DNA from: an uncultured Oscillospiraceae bacterium
GTDB lineage: Bacteria > Bacillota > Clostridia > Oscillospirales > Ruminococcaceae
Assembly (NCBI GenBank): GCA_934513685.1
Contig: CAKSWY010000011.1
Span: 1-64,000 of the forward strand
Direction of reading: 5' to 3'
DNA length: 64,000 bases
Shown here in pieces: positions 48,725 through 57,868 of this stretch (the stretch's first letter is position 1; every line of letters begins with the position of its first letter). A model generated the notes under the pieces. The model ran no database searches. It had not been told where the DNA came from and was given only the letters and a program-made list of their open reading frames with translations. A program made the position numbers and the translations under genes.

Positions 48725-50270
48725 ACCCAGAAAGAGCCGGCGGCTGAATACCTCGGGCGCCAACCACGCCCGGCAGGAGGCCGGCACCGGCTTTGACACG
48801 CCGGTGCAGCAGCACCGCCCCGCCTACGATCAGGACCGGGACACCGGTGCCGTGCGCCGCACGGCGGCACGGCCCGCCTCCGGCCTGTACGACCAGGATG
48901 CGGACCCCGGCATTCCGTCCACCACCGCCCAGCGGCGCACGGTGAAGCGCACGGCCCAGACCCGGCAGACCGCGGCCCCGGCCGCCAGCCGGTCGGTGTA
49001 CCACGCACCGCGCCCGCAGGAGAGTGCCGCCGGGCACAGTGCCCCACGCAGCACAGGCAGCGGCCGGGGAACCACTCCGCCGCCCCAGCACCCCAAGGCC
49101 CACACCGGCGGGGCCGGAAAGCCCAGACGCCCGAAAAAGAAAAAGGGCTGCCTCGGGGTGTTCCTCACCCTGCTGCTGGTGCTGTTCGGCCTGAGCGCCG
49201 CGGCACTGGGTGTCACCTTCTTTGTGATGACCGATGGCATGAAGGGCGATGTGACCATCAGCGATTTCATCAACACCCCCAAGGAACTGCAGGGCGACCA
49301 GGCCAACATTCTGGTGTGCGGCATCGACTATGAGGAGGGGCGCGCTTATTCCAACGACCCCACCTCCAACGATGGCATGACCGACATGATCATGTACGTC
49401 CACTTTGATTTGAAGGGCCACAAGATCAGCATGATGCAGATCCCCCGCAACACCTTTGTGGGCGACAGCGTGCCCAACACCAACGGGCAGATCAACTCGG
49501 TGGCGCTGGCGGGCGGCTCGGTGGATGCACTGGCCCAGGTCATCTACGACCAGTTCAAGCTGCCGGTGGACTACTACGTGACCATTGATATGCAGTCTCT
49601 GAAGGAGATCGTGGATACCTTCGGCGGCGTGCGGGTGTATGTGCCCCACGATATGGCCTATGGCGGCAGCTCGCTGCAGCAGGGCTACCAGACGCTGAAC
49701 GGCGATGCGGCGGAGTTCTTCGTGCGCAACCGCCACGGCGAGGGCTATGCCAACTCGGACCTGGACCGCCTGACCATGCAGCGTTATTTCTACTCCGGCC
49801 TGCTGCGGCGCTTCCGCACCATGACGGTGTGGGACGTGGCGAAGCTGCTGCCGGTGTTCCGCAATTACGTCAAGACCGATATGTCGGCCGGTACCATGGT
49901 GAGCATGGGCGTGAGCCTGCTGAAGGTGGACAGCGCCAACATCATGATGTGCCGCACGCCGGAATATGGCTCCACCCAGTATTACAACAACAACTCGGTG
50001 ATCAACGCGGCTTCCAAAGAGACGGCGGACCTGCTGAATCAGTACTTCCGCACCTATACGGAGCCGGTCAATGAACTGAATCTGGCCTCCTGGTATCCCT
50101 CCAGCTCCTTCTACGATGCAAACATTTCGTACATGGGCGCGCTGGACAATGAAACCAAGGACGCCCAGCAGAACAACAACCTGGACGGCTCGGAGGACGA
50201 GGTGCCCCATTACGAGACCTCGGCCGGAGACGGCGCTTCCTCCGACAGCGGCAGCGATCAGGCGGCCTGA
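48717..50270 (+). CDS. LytR-CpsA-Psr family cell-wall glycopolymer transferase
   Basis: A 517-residue LCP enzyme. A long proline- and arginine-rich cytoplasmic head (about residues 1-140) precedes one membrane helix (GVFLTLLLVLFGLSAAAL). The extracellular LCP domain follows, with NILVCGIDYEE, MTDMIMYVHFDLKGHKISMM, QIPRNTF, and VRNRHGEGYANSDLDRL, the arginine/aspartate motifs that bind polyprenyl-pyrophosphate substrates. It attaches glycopolymers to peptidoglycan. ATG 48717 overlaps the yqeK stop. The order yqeK-LCP-rsfS is common in Clostridia. Confidence 0.93.
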   Translation: MNEPRKSRRLNTSGANHARQEAGTGFDTPVQQHRPAYDQDRDTGAVRRTAARPASGLYDQDADPGIPSTTAQRRTVKRTAQTRQTAAPAASRSVYHAPRPQESAAGHSAPRSTGSGRGTTPPPQHPKAHTGGAGKPRRPKKKKGCLGVFLTLLLVLFGLSAAALGVTFFVMTDGMKGDVTISDFINTPKELQGDQANILVCGIDYEEGRAYSNDPTSNDGMTDMIMYVHFDLKGHKISMMQIPRNTFVGDSVPNTNGQINSVALAGGSVDALAQVIYDQFKLPVDYYVTIDMQSLKEIVDTFGGVRVYVPHDMAYGGSSLQQGYQTLNGDAAEFFVRNRHGEGYANSDLDRLTMQRYFYSGLLRRFRTMTVWDVAKLLPVFRNYVKTDMSAGTMVSMGVSLLKVDSANIMMCRTPEYGSTQYYNNNSVINAASKETADLLNQYFRTYTEPVNELNLASWYPSSSFYDANISYMGALDNETKDAQQNNNLDGSEDEVPHYETSAGDGASSDSGSDQAA

Positions 50271-50329
50271 CCCCCTCCGGGCGGCGCCGCTTGAATTCAA
50301 CAAGTTTACCCTCAATAAGGAGAGTTTTT

Positions 50330-50716
50330 ATGGAAAGCAAAGACCTTGCCGTCCGCATCGCACAGGTGCTGGACAAGAAGAAGGCCGACAGCCTGAAGGT
50401 GCTGAAGGTGCGGGACCTGACCGTCCTGACCGACTACTTCGTCATCGCCACCGGCTCCTCCACCACCCATGTGCGCAGCCTGGCCGAAGAGGCCGAGTAT
50501 CAGCTGGGCCTGGAAGGGGAGAAGCCCCTGCGCAGCGAAGGCTGGGACACCCAGCGCTGGATCCTGCTGGACTACGGCAGCGTGATCCTGCACGTGTTCT
50601 GCCCGGACGCCCGCAAGTACTACGATCTGGAGCACCTGTGGGCGGACGCCGAGCCTGTGGAACTGGCCGACCTGCTGGAAGAGGCCGACGCCCCGCTGAC
50701 CGGCCCGGAGGCCTGA
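50330..50716 (+). CDS. rsfS: Ribosomal silencing factor RsfS
   Basis: A 128-residue RsfS, which binds L14 and blocks subunit joining when nutrients are low. The core LTVLTDYFVIATGSSTTHVR, EGWDTQRWILLDYGSVILHV and FCPDARKYYDLEHLWADA are the family hallmark. I chose ATG 50330, with AAGGAG 8 bases before it; longer reading to 50291 has no ribosome binding site. Confidence 0.95.
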   Translation: MESKDLAVRIAQVLDKKKADSLKVLKVRDLTVLTDYFVIATGSSTTHVRSLAEEAEYQLGLEGEKPLRSEGWDTQRWILLDYGSVILHVFCPDARKYYDLEHLWADAEPVELADLLEEADAPLTGPEA

Positions 50717-50835
50717 ACAACGCTTTATTTTACACCCGATGCAAATTGGAGATACCCTGCGGTGCAGCGCCCGTCTCCGATTGAATGCGGCACCGCCCCC
50801 GAAAAACGTTCAAATAAGAGCTGGAGTTGATTAAA

Positions 50836-53379
50836 TTGAAGTATGATTTCAAGGCCGTTGAGGCCAAGTGGCAGAAGGTATGGGACGATGAGAATACCTT
50901 CGCCGTCAAAATCGACCATTCCAAACCCAAGTTCTACGCTCTGGTAGAGTTCCCCTATCCCTCTGCTGCGGGCCTGCATGTGGGCCACCCCCGCAGCTAC
51001 ACCGCACTGGATGTGGTGTCCCGCAAAAAGCGGATGTGCGGCTACAACGTGCTGTACCCCATGGGCTGGGACGCCTTCGGCCTGCCCACCGAGAACTTCG
51101 CCATGAAGAATCACATCCATCCTGAGATCGTGACCAAAAACAATGTGGCGCGGTTTAAGAGCCAGCTGAAGAGCCTGGGCCTTTCTTTTGACTGGACCCG
51201 CGAGATCAACACCACGGACCCTTCCTATTATAAGTGGACCCAGTGGATCTTCCTGCAGCTGTACAAGCACGGTCTGGCCTATAAGAAGGAAATGAACGTG
51301 AACTGGTGCACCGGCTGCAAGGTGGTGCTGGCCAACGAGGAAGTGGTCAACGGCAAGTGCGAGCGCTGCGGAAGCGACGTGGTGCACAAGGTGAAGAGCC
51401 AGTGGATGCTGCGCATCACCGCCTACGCCGATAAGCTGATCGACGGCCTGGACGGCCTGGACTACATCGAGCGCGTGGCCACCCAGCAGAAGAACTGGAT
51501 CGGCCGCTCCACCGGCGCTGAGGTGAACTTCGGCACCACCGCCGGCGACACCCTGACCGTGTACACCACCCGCTGCGACACCCTGTTCGGCGCCACCTAC
51601 ATGGTCGTCAGCCCCGAGCACGCCATGGTGAAGCAGTGGCTGGAGAACGGCACCATCACCAACCCCGACGCCGTGAAGGCCTACCAGGCCGAGGCCGCCC
51701 GCAAGTCGGACTTCGAGCGCACCGAGCTGAACAAGGAAAAGACCGGCGTGAAGCTGAAGGGCGTGATGGGCATCAACCCTGTGAACGAGCAGGAGATCCC
51801 CATCTTCATCTCCGATTACGTGCTGGCCACCTACGGCACCGGCGCCATCATGGCCGTGCCCGCCCACGACACCCGCGACTATGAGTTCGCCAAGGTGTTC
51901 GGCCTGCCCATTGTGGAAGTGGTCAAGGGTCAGGGCGAGAGCAACCTGGAAAAGGAAGCCTTCACCGATGTGGCCACTGGCACGCTGGTGAACAGCGGCT
52001 TCCTGAACGGCCTGTCCGTGGAAGAGGCCAAGGCCAAGATGATCGCCTGGCTGGAAGAGAACGGCAAGGGCCATGCCAAGGTCAACTACAAGCTGCGCGA
52101 CTGGGTGTTCAGCCGGCAGCGCTACTGGGGCGAGCCCATCCCCATGGTGAAGTGCGAGAAGTGCGGCTGGCAGCCCCTGCCCGAGAGTGAGCTGCCCCTG
52201 CGCCTGCCCGAAATCACCGACTTTGAGCCGGGCGAGAACGGCGAAAGCCCCCTGGCCCGCCATACTGAGTGGGTGAACACCACCTGCCCCTGCTGCGGCG
52301 GACCCGCCGTGCGTGAGACCGATACCATGCCCCAGTGGGCCGGTTCTTCCTGGTACTTCCTGCGGTATATGGACCCCCACAACGACAAGGAGCTGGCCAG
52401 CAAGGAGGCTCTGGAGTACTGGAGCCCGGTGGACTGGTACAACGGCGGTATGGAGCACACCACCCTGCACCTGCTGTACAGCCGGTTCTGGCATAAGTTC
52501 CTGTACGACATCGGCGTGGTGCCCAAGCCCGAACCCTACCAGAAGCGCACCAGCCACGGCATGATTCTGGGCCTGAACCCCCACAACTTCACCAACCTGC
52601 CCGCAGAAGAGCAGAAGGCCCTGCTGGAGAAGTACGGCAGCGAGAAGGCCGCCCGTGCCGCTCTGGTGGAGAAGTACGGCGAGATGGCCGATCACCCCGT
52701 GGTCAAGATGTCCAAGAGCCTGGGCAACGTGGTGAACCCCGACGACATCGTCAACGAGTACGGCGCCGACACCATGCGCCTGTATGAGATGTTCATCGGC
52801 GACTTTGAGAAGGCCGCCCCCTGGAACACCGCCTCCATCAAGGGCTGCAAGCGCTTTTTGGACCGCGTGTGGAGCATGCAGGAGCACATCCTGCCCGGCG
52901 AGGGCTACCGCCCCGAGACCGAGGCCCTGATGCACCGCACCATCAAGAAGGTGAGCGAGGACATCGAGGTGCTGAAGCACAACACCGCCATTGCGGCCCT
53001 GATGACCCTGATGAACGAGTTTGAGGCCAAGGGCGGCTGCACCCGGGATGAGTTCAAGACGCTGCTGCTCCTGCTGAATCCCTTTGCACCCCACCTCACC
53101 GAGGAGCTGTGGCAGCAGCAGGGCTTCGAGGGCCAGATGGCCTATGCGGCCTGGCCCACCTATGAGGACGCCAAGTGCGTGGAGAGCACCGTGGAGATCG
53201 CGGTGCAGGTGAACGGCAAGGTGAAGGCCCGCCTGAAGGTGCCCGCCGACATCGAGTCCGCCGACGCCATTGCGCTGGCCAAGGCCGAGCCCAACGTGGC
53301 CCCCCTGCTGGACGGCAAGACCGTGGTGAAGGAGATCTACGTCAAGGGCAAGCTGGTCAACCTGGCCGTGAAGGGCTGA
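50836..53379 (+). CDS. leuS: Leucine-tRNA ligase
   Basis: An 847-residue class I leucyl-tRNA synthetase. The HIGH-type motif is [12 protein letters not shown] near residue 50, the zinc-type and editing region follows ([15 protein letters not shown]), and the KMSKS loop is [10 protein letters not shown] near 625. The start is TTG 50836 ([12 protein letters not shown]), as GGAG at 50823-50826 is 9 bases away; TTG 50827 adds three residues but abuts the GGAG. No T-box leader is recognisable in the 119-base gap upstream, which has a GGAGA/TCTCC stem at 50747-50779. Confidence 0.97.
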   Translation: MKYDFKAVEAKWQKVWDDENTFAVKIDHSKPKFYALVEFPYPSAAGLHVGHPRSYTALDVVSRKKRMCGYNVLYPMGWDAFGLPTENFAMKNHIHPEIVTKNNVARFKSQLKSLGLSFDWTREINTTDPSYYKWTQWIFLQLYKHGLAYKKEMNVNWCTGCKVVLANEEVVNGKCERCGSDVVHKVKSQWMLRITAYADKLIDGLDGLDYIERVATQQKNWIGRSTGAEVNFGTTAGDTLTVYTTRCDTLFGATYMVVSPEHAMVKQWLENGTITNPDAVKAYQAEAARKSDFERTELNKEKTGVKLKGVMGINPVNEQEIPIFISDYVLATYGTGAIMAVPAHDTRDYEFAKVFGLPIVEVVKGQGESNLEKEAFTDVATGTLVNSGFLNGLSVEEAKAKMIAWLEENGKGHAKVNYKLRDWVFSRQRYWGEPIPMVKCEKCGWQPLPESELPLRLPEITDFEPGENGESPLARHTEWVNTTCPCCGGPAVRETDTMPQWAGSSWYFLRYMDPHNDKELASKEALEYWSPVDWYNGGMEHTTLHLLYSRFWHKFLYDIGVVPKPEPYQKRTSHGMILGLNPHNFTNLPAEEQKALLEKYGSEKAARAALVEKYGEMADHPVVKMSKSLGNVVNPDDIVNEYGADTMRLYEMFIGDFEKAAPWNTASIKGCKRFLDRVWSMQEHILPGEGYRPETEALMHRTIKKVSEDIEVLKHNTAIAALMTLMNEFEAKGGCTRDEFKTLLLLLNPFAPHLTEELWQQQGFEGQMAYAAWPTYEDAKCVESTVEIAVQVNGKVKARLKVPADIESADAIALAKAEPNVAPLLDGKTVVKEIYVKGKLVNLAVKG

Positions 53380-53591
53380 GCCGTTTCAGGCCAGGCCCGC
53401 CCGAAGCCCTCGGGCGCGGCAAAACAATGCCATTTTCAAAGACGAACCCCAGGGGGGAAAACAACGCGGCTGCCCGGCGGGCAAATGCCCAAAAGGCGGC
53501 CGTGCTGCCCCGCTGGGCGGAACGGCCGGCCCACCGAACCGGCCCAGGTCTTTAAACTTTTTGTGAACCCGGAAAAATCGGTAAAAATCAG
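53380..53591. other. leuS-rpsU spacer, no gene seen
   Basis: The 304-base gap between leuS and rpsU contains a CGCCCGA/TCGGGCG stem at 53399-53417 without a T-run and several short G+C-rich repeats. No ORF or RNA gene can be supported before the rpsU promoter at 53592. Confidence 0.3.
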
Positions 53592-53621
53592 TTGACAGGC
53601 AGGCGGGTTCCATAGTATAAT
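53592..53621 (+). promoter_or_regulatory. Promoter of rpsU
   Basis: TTGACA (53592-53597) and TATAAT (53616-53621), 18 bases apart: both hexamers are perfect. The start would be near 53629. Confidence 0.8.
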
Positions 53622-53683
53622 TGTACCGTTGATTACTCTGTAGCAACGGAAACTCCTGCCGCAGGTCAAGGGAGGGAAACAAG

Positions 53684-53860
53684 ATGTCGGAAATTCGTGT
53701 CAAGGACGGCGAGTCGCTGGAAAGCGCTCTGCGTCGCTTTAAGCGTTCCACCGCGCGCAGTGGCGTGCTGGCGGAAGTGCGCAAGCGCGAGGCTTACGAG
53801 AAGCCCTCTGTGCGCCGCAAGAAGAAGTCCGAAGCCGCCCGCAAGCGCAAGTTCAAGTAA
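53684..53860 (+). CDS. rpsU: 30S ribosomal protein S21
   Basis: A 58-residue S21. It reads [39 protein letters not shown] and a basic end. S21 is needed for initiation on natural mRNAs. GGAGGGAAACAAG precedes the ATG, 8 bases away. It is a monocistronic unit between a strong promoter and a strong terminator. Confidence 0.97.
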   Translation: MSEIRVKDGESLESALRRFKRSTARSGVLAEVRKREAYEKPSVRRKKKSEAARKRKFK

Positions 53861-53917
53861 TTTGAGTTTGCACAAAGCGGAACCGTGAAAGTCGGAAATG
53901 CCTTTTCGGAGGCAGTA

Positions 53918-53950
53918 AAGCGGGCCTGGTTCGCCAGGCCCGCTTCTATT
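53918..53950 (+). terminator. Terminator of rpsU
   Basis: AAGCGGGCCTGG (53918-53929) pairs perfectly with CCAGGCCCGCTT (53934-53945) around a TTCG loop, followed by CTATT. Confidence 0.85.
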
Positions 53951-54047
53951 ATATCCACTGGTTGAAAAACACCGGTTTTCCGGTGCGGGCTGCCCCTGCG
54001 GCAGCGGCCTGCACCCGGGGCCGGAACAGCGAGAAAGGAGCGCCCCC

Positions 54048-54551
54048 ATGATCGTCACACCGGAATACCTGTTTCGCAGTGTGAGCCACATCACGCCGGA
54101 GTTCCTGCGCAGCCAGGGGGTGCAGGGGCTGGTGCTGGATGTGGACAACACCCTCACCGGCGATGAAAGCCAGACCCTGGACGAAGAGGTGCGCGGCTGG
54201 CTGGATACCATGCGCGCAGCGGGCATTGCCATGACCATTGCCTCCAACAACGATGCGGCCCGGGTGCGCCCTTTTGCCGACCGGGTGGGCCTGCAGTTCG
54301 TCTCTATGGCCTGCAAGCCGCTGCCCATCGGCCTGATGGTGGCCCGCCGCCGTCTGGGGCTTGAAAAGCACCAGATGGCCATTGTGGGCGACCAGCTGTT
54401 CACCGACCGGATGGCCGCCGGGCTGTACGGCATTCCCGCCTATGTGGTTTTGCCCCGGGGCAAGGACGTGAACAAAGGCGTCAAGGCGAAGCGGAAGCTG
54501 GAAGCGCCGTTCATCCGCCGCTATTACAAAAAAGGGGGAACGCTGCTGTGA
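54048..54551 (+). CDS. YqeG-family HAD phosphatase
   Basis: A 167-residue HAD-IIIA phosphatase. Motif I is LVLDVDNTLTG, with TIASNNDAARVRPFAD and MAIVGDQLFTDRMAA as the later motifs. Relatives act as phosphatidylglycerophosphatases or are unassigned. AAAGGAG precedes the ATG. It overlaps the next gene by four bases (GTGA). Confidence 0.92.
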   Translation: MIVTPEYLFRSVSHITPEFLRSQGVQGLVLDVDNTLTGDESQTLDEEVRGWLDTMRAAGIAMTIASNNDAARVRPFADRVGLQFVSMACKPLPIGLMVARRRLGLEKHQMAIVGDQLFTDRMAAGLYGIPAYVVLPRGKDVNKGVKAKRKLEAPFIRRYYKKGGTLL

Positions 54552-55405
54552 GCATTCGGTTTGGTACCGCCGGAACCAGCGAGAGCTTTAAGGCCATGGG
54601 CTACAAAGACAGCCTGGATGTGCCGGAATACACCGCGAAATTCGGGCTGAACGCCTTTGAGTATCAGTGCGGCCGCGGGGTGCGGCTGGGCGAGGCAAAG
54701 GCGAAGGTGATGGCACAGCGCGCGGCCGAGCGGGACATTCTGTTCAGTCTGCACGCGCCCTATTTCATCAGCATGAGCAGCCTGGAAGAGGAAAAGCGGC
54801 TGAACAGCATCAACTACATTCTGGACAGCTGCCGGGCCGTAAAAAGCCTGGGCGGCCGCCGGGTGATCTTTCATTCCGGCAGCTGCGGCAAGCAGAGCCG
54901 GGAGGCCGCGCTGGAAAAAGCCCTGGACACGCTGCAACGGATGGTGGAGGCCGTGGACGAGGCCGGTTACGGCGAACTTACCCTCTGCCCGGAAACTATG
55001 GGCAAGGTGGGGCAGCTGGGCACGCTGGACGAGGTGTTGGCCCTGTGCGGCGTGGACAAGCGCATTACCCCCTGCATTGACTTCGGCCACCTGAACGCCC
55101 GGGATCAGGGCTGCATCCGCACCAAGGCGGACTACGCCGCCATTCTGGACCGGATGGCGGAGGTTTTGCAGGATGAGCGGGCTTCGCATTTTCACGCCCA
55201 CTTTTCCAAGATCCAGTACACCACCGGCGGCGAAAAGTGCCATCTGACCTTTGCCGACACGGTGTACGGCCCGGAGTTTGAGCCGCTGATGGAGCTTTGC
55301 TATGAGCGGGGGCTTTCGCCGGTGATCATCTGCGAAAGCGCCGGAACCCAGGCCGAGGATGCCCGGACCATGATGCAGTACTATCAAAGCCTTGCAAAGG
55401 GCTGA
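54548..55405 (+). CDS. Endonuclease IV-like TIM-barrel protein
   Basis: A 285-residue protein resembling the AP-endonuclease 2/Nfo family. Metal-site residues appear as SLHAPYFI (His), VIFHSGSCGK (His), LTLCPETMGKVGQLGTLDEV (Glu), PCIDFGHLNA (Asp, His), HFHAHFSKI (His) and VIICESAG (Glu). The fold and order of ligands fit endonuclease IV, a DNA repair enzyme. The start GTG overlaps the YqeG gene stop, so the two are coupled. Confidence 0.87.
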   Translation: MSIRFGTAGTSESFKAMGYKDSLDVPEYTAKFGLNAFEYQCGRGVRLGEAKAKVMAQRAAERDILFSLHAPYFISMSSLEEEKRLNSINYILDSCRAVKSLGGRRVIFHSGSCGKQSREAALEKALDTLQRMVEAVDEAGYGELTLCPETMGKVGQLGTLDEVLALCGVDKRITPCIDFGHLNARDQGCIRTKADYAAILDRMAEVLQDERASHFHAHFSKIQYTTGGEKCHLTFADTVYGPEFEPLMELCYERGLSPVIICESAGTQAEDARTMMQYYQSLAKG

Positions 55406-55511
55406 AAAAGCAAAGCGCGGCCCCGGCCGCATTTAGCGGCGGCAAACCCGAAAAAACGGGCGGAAAGCCCGAATTTTGCCGCCACCCCGCCCCTTTTCTG
55501 AGGCAAACCCC

Positions 55512-55540
55512 TTGAAAAAGCGGGGCTTTTCGGGTAAAAT
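55512..55540 (+). promoter_or_regulatory. Promoter of efp
   Basis: TTGAAA (55512-55517) and TAAAAT (55535-55540), 17 bases apart. The 190 bases between the previous gene and efp also hold a GGCGGCAAA/TTTGCCGCC stem at 55438-55483, upstream of this promoter. Confidence 0.65.
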
Positions 55541-55595
55541 AGAAAACAGATATGCGCCAGTATAGCATGAAAAACATTCGTGGAGGTTTTCGTAT

Positions 55596-56153
55596 ATGAT
55601 TTCTGCAGGCGATTTTCGCAACGGCATGACCTTTGAGGAGGACGGCAAGGTTCTCCAGGTGGTGGAGTTCCAGCACGTGAAGCCCGGCAAGGGCGCTGCC
55701 TTCGTGCGCACCAAGACCAAGAACGTGATCACCGGTGCTGTCACCGAGACCAGCTACAACCCCAGCGCCAAGTTCCCCCAGGCCTTCATTGACCGCCGCG
55801 AGATGCAGTACACCTACAGCGACGGCGACCTGTACTACTTCATGGATATGGAGACCTACGATCAGATCCCCGTGAACAAGAGCGACCTGGGCGATTCCTT
55901 CAAGTTCTGCAAAGAGAACGAGATGGTGAAGGTCCTGTCCTACAAGGGCAAGGTGTTCGGCATTGAAGTGCCCAACTTTGTTGAGCTGGAGGTCGTTGAG
56001 ACCGAGCCTGGCTTCAAGGGCAACACTGCCACCAACACCCTGAAGCCCGCCAAGCTGGAGACCGGCGCTGAGATCCGCGTGCCCCTGTTCATCAACGAGG
56101 GCGACAAGATCCGCATCGATACCCGCACCGGCGAGTATATGGAGCGCCTGTAA
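55596..56153 (+). CDS. efp: Elongation factor P
   Basis: A 185-residue EF-P, which rescues ribosomes stalled at polyproline. The three-barrel layout is intact, with [14 protein letters not shown] (the tip lysine is Lys32), [20 protein letters not shown], and the C-terminal [21 protein letters not shown] precedes the ATG. The tip lysine suits a Bacillus-like modification, though no modifying enzyme is in the window. Confidence 0.97.
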   Translation: MISAGDFRNGMTFEEDGKVLQVVEFQHVKPGKGAAFVRTKTKNVITGAVTETSYNPSAKFPQAFIDRREMQYTYSDGDLYYFMDMETYDQIPVNKSDLGDSFKFCKENEMVKVLSYKGKVFGIEVPNFVELEVVETEPGFKGNTATNTLKPAKLETGAEIRVPLFINEGDKIRIDTRTGEYMERL

Positions 56154-56185
56154 GCTGCAAGCGCCCACCTGACCGCAGCAAAACG

Positions 56186-56226
56186 GCCGGGCGGCGGCCG
56201 ATCCTGTGCCGCCGCCCGGCTTTTTT
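56186..56226 (+). terminator. Terminator of efp
   Basis: GCCGGGCGGCGGC (56186-56198) pairs perfectly with GCCGCCGCCCGGC (56208-56220), then TTTTTT. Confidence 0.9.
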
Positions 56227-56322
56227 GAATAGAGGGCTGGTTCCACCGCGGTGAAGCCGGCCTTCGAGATGCCACTGTGAACCTGAAATCGGGGTGAATG
56301 GCCCCGGGCAAAGGAGCAAACC

Positions 56323-56757
56323 ATGGAACTGAAGGAAAAGTGCGCTTACATCAAGGGCCTGATGGAGGGCCTGGAGCTGGACACCACCACCAAAGAGGGC
56401 AAGGTGATCAATGCCATGATGGAGCTGCTCACCGAGCTGACCAGCACCGTTACCGCGCTGGACGATGAGATGGATCAGGTGTACGATGAGCTGGACGCCA
56501 TCGATGAGGACATGGACGACCTGGAAGAGGCCGTGTATGGCGACGAGGACGACGAAGAGGAAGACGGCGATGCCGAGGACGAGGAAGCCCAGTATGAGCT
56601 GACCTGCCCCAAGTGCGGCGCTGTGACCGTGGTGGATGAGGAAGCTCTGATGAGCGAGGAAATCCACTGCCAGAACTGCGGCGCGGCCTTCGACATTGAG
56701 TTCGGTGTCTGCAACCCCGAGGATGCCCCCTGCGAGCCTGCGGAGGATGAGGAGTAA
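56323..56757 (+). CDS. CD1247-like acidic coiled-coil and zinc-ribbon protein
   Basis: A 144-residue acidic protein. Residues 1-65 match the CD1247 N-terminal domain (LKEKCAYIKGLMEGLELDTT) and form a likely coiled coil. Residues 70-90 are a run of Asp/Glu. The C-terminus has a zinc ribbon with CPKCGAV and CQNCGAAF. Function is unknown in the family. The gene regularly follows efp in related Clostridia as I recall. AAAGGAG precedes the ATG. Confidence 0.82.
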   Translation: MELKEKCAYIKGLMEGLELDTTTKEGKVINAMMELLTELTSTVTALDDEMDQVYDELDAIDEDMDDLEEAVYGDEDDEEEDGDAEDEEAQYELTCPKCGAVTVVDEEALMSEEIHCQNCGAAFDIEFGVCNPEDAPCEPAEDEE

Positions 56758-56799
56758 TCTTCTTCCCTCTGCGCCATGAAATTGGCAGATAAGCAATAA

Positions 56800-56841
56800 A
56801 AAAACCGCTGTGTGAATGCTTTCACACAGCGGTTTTTGTTT
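56800..56841. terminator. Bidirectional terminator
   Basis: AAAAACCGCTGTGTGAA (56800-56816) pairs exactly with TTCACACAGCGGTTTTT (56821-56837). It ends both the CD1247-like gene (plus) and the small gene at 56872-57168 (minus). Confidence 0.92.
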
Positions 56842-56871
56842 TGCGGTAAAGTTTGAAAGTCAGCCCGAAGC

Positions 56872-57168
56872 TCAGGCCTCGGCGGCGTCCCGCAGGGCGC
56901 GGTCCAGCCAGATGGAGCCGATGTCCAGCGCGGTGTACAGGCCAACCTTGGTGCCCTGCTTCACCACACGCTCAGGCAGGGCCTTGGCAGTATCGGTGGA
57001 AAGCAGCATTACCTGCACCTTATCGGCGATTTTAACACCGCCCTGCTCTTTCTCGGTGAGAACCTGCATGAACACCACAAAGGGATCGGCCATGTTGCCG
57101 TAATAGATCTCGTTGTTGCTGCGCACCAGGGGACGGCCCCGGTAGGTCAGTTTAGGGGTAAAAGCCAT
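56872..57168 (-). CDS. Conserved hypothetical protein (98 residues)
   Basis: The protein starts MAFTPKLTYRGRPLVRSNNE and includes IYYGNMADPFVVFMQVL, DKVQVMLLSTDTAK, and ends with YTALDIGSIWLDRALRDA. It has no signal peptide or membrane helix. I recall similar proteins in Oscillospiraceae annotated only as hypothetical. An AGGAGG ribosome binding site lies before the ATG on the minus strand. Its own promoter and terminator make it a single-gene unit; the function is unknown. Confidence 0.85.
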   Translation of the reverse strand: MAFTPKLTYRGRPLVRSNNEIYYGNMADPFVVFMQVLTEKEQGGVKIADKVQVMLLSTDTAKALPERVVKQGTKVGLYTALDIGSIWLDRALRDAAEA

Positions 57169-57323
57169 GTGAAAAGCCTCCTGTCAAATAATCTATGGGG
57201 TGTGCGCCTGCAAACACAGGGCAGCGCACCCGCGGGTGGTCAGCGCCCGCAAAAGTACGCGATGGCGGCTGCGGCCTTCCGCCGGAAAAGAACCAGCCAC
57301 TGCGCATGATGCCTGTACCCATT

Positions 57324-57352
57324 AGTATAGCATAAAAGCAGACAGGTTACAA
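57324..57352 (-). promoter_or_regulatory. Promoter of the 98-residue protein gene
   Basis: On the minus strand TTGTAA (57347-57352), then 17 bases, then TATACT (57324-57329), with TGC before the -10. The leader of about 150 bases has no structure I can support. Confidence 0.6.
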
Positions 57353-57442
57353 GGCAGGGGCCACGGTACAAAACGCTTTTGCGGAACACAGAACCCGCAA
57401 AATGCCCGAAAAACGGCCTCCATGCGCCGGAAGAACAGGGGG

Positions 57443-57865
57443 TTACCGCGTCTCGCCGGAAGGAGAATCGGCTTTATCCGGGGCCGCAGAGCCGGGCTGA
57501 GCGGTGTGCGCGGCTTCATGCTCTTCCTGATCCCGCTCGTTCAGGGCCACTTTCTGCGCCAGAGTGCGCAGCTTGAAATCCATCTGGCTGATGCGCACGG
57601 TCATGGAAAACTGGTGCACCAGCAGCACAAAGATGATGAGCAGATACACCAGATTGATGGGGCTTTCAAATTCCAGCAGGCGGGAAACCCAGGAAGCCAC
57701 CTCCGGGAAGATGCTCAGCAGCAGCAGGAAGGCCGCGAAGAACAGCCAGAAGATACAGTCCTCGATCTGGACCTTGGCCTGCCGGATGCGCTTGAGGATG
57801 AAGGCGGCGGTGGAAATGCTGCCCAGAACCAGAAACACACGCAGGTAGATGCTGATCTCGATCAT
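57443..57865 (-). CDS. DUF2304 membrane protein
   Basis: A 140-residue protein with three membrane helices (IEISIYLRVFLVLGSISTAA, FWLFFAAFLLLLSIF, LVYLLIIFVLLVHQF) and a charged C-terminal tail. DUF2304 proteins usually sit beside a GT2 polyprenyl-phosphate sugar synthase, exactly as here, where the GT2 stop is three bases upstream. They may anchor or regulate that enzyme. It is the last gene of the glycan locus. Confidence 0.87.
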   Translation of the reverse strand: MIEISIYLRVFLVLGSISTAAFILKRIRQAKVQIEDCIFWLFFAAFLLLLSIFPEVASWVSRLLEFESPINLVYLLIIFVLLVHQFSMTVRISQMDFKLRTLAQKVALNERDQEEHEAAHTAQPGSAAPDKADSPSGETR

Positions 57866-57868
57866 GGG

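Noticed and set aside
50717..50835. T-box riboswitch before leuS
   Set aside because: The spacer is only 119 bases and lacks the conserved T-box sequence and a terminator with U-tract.
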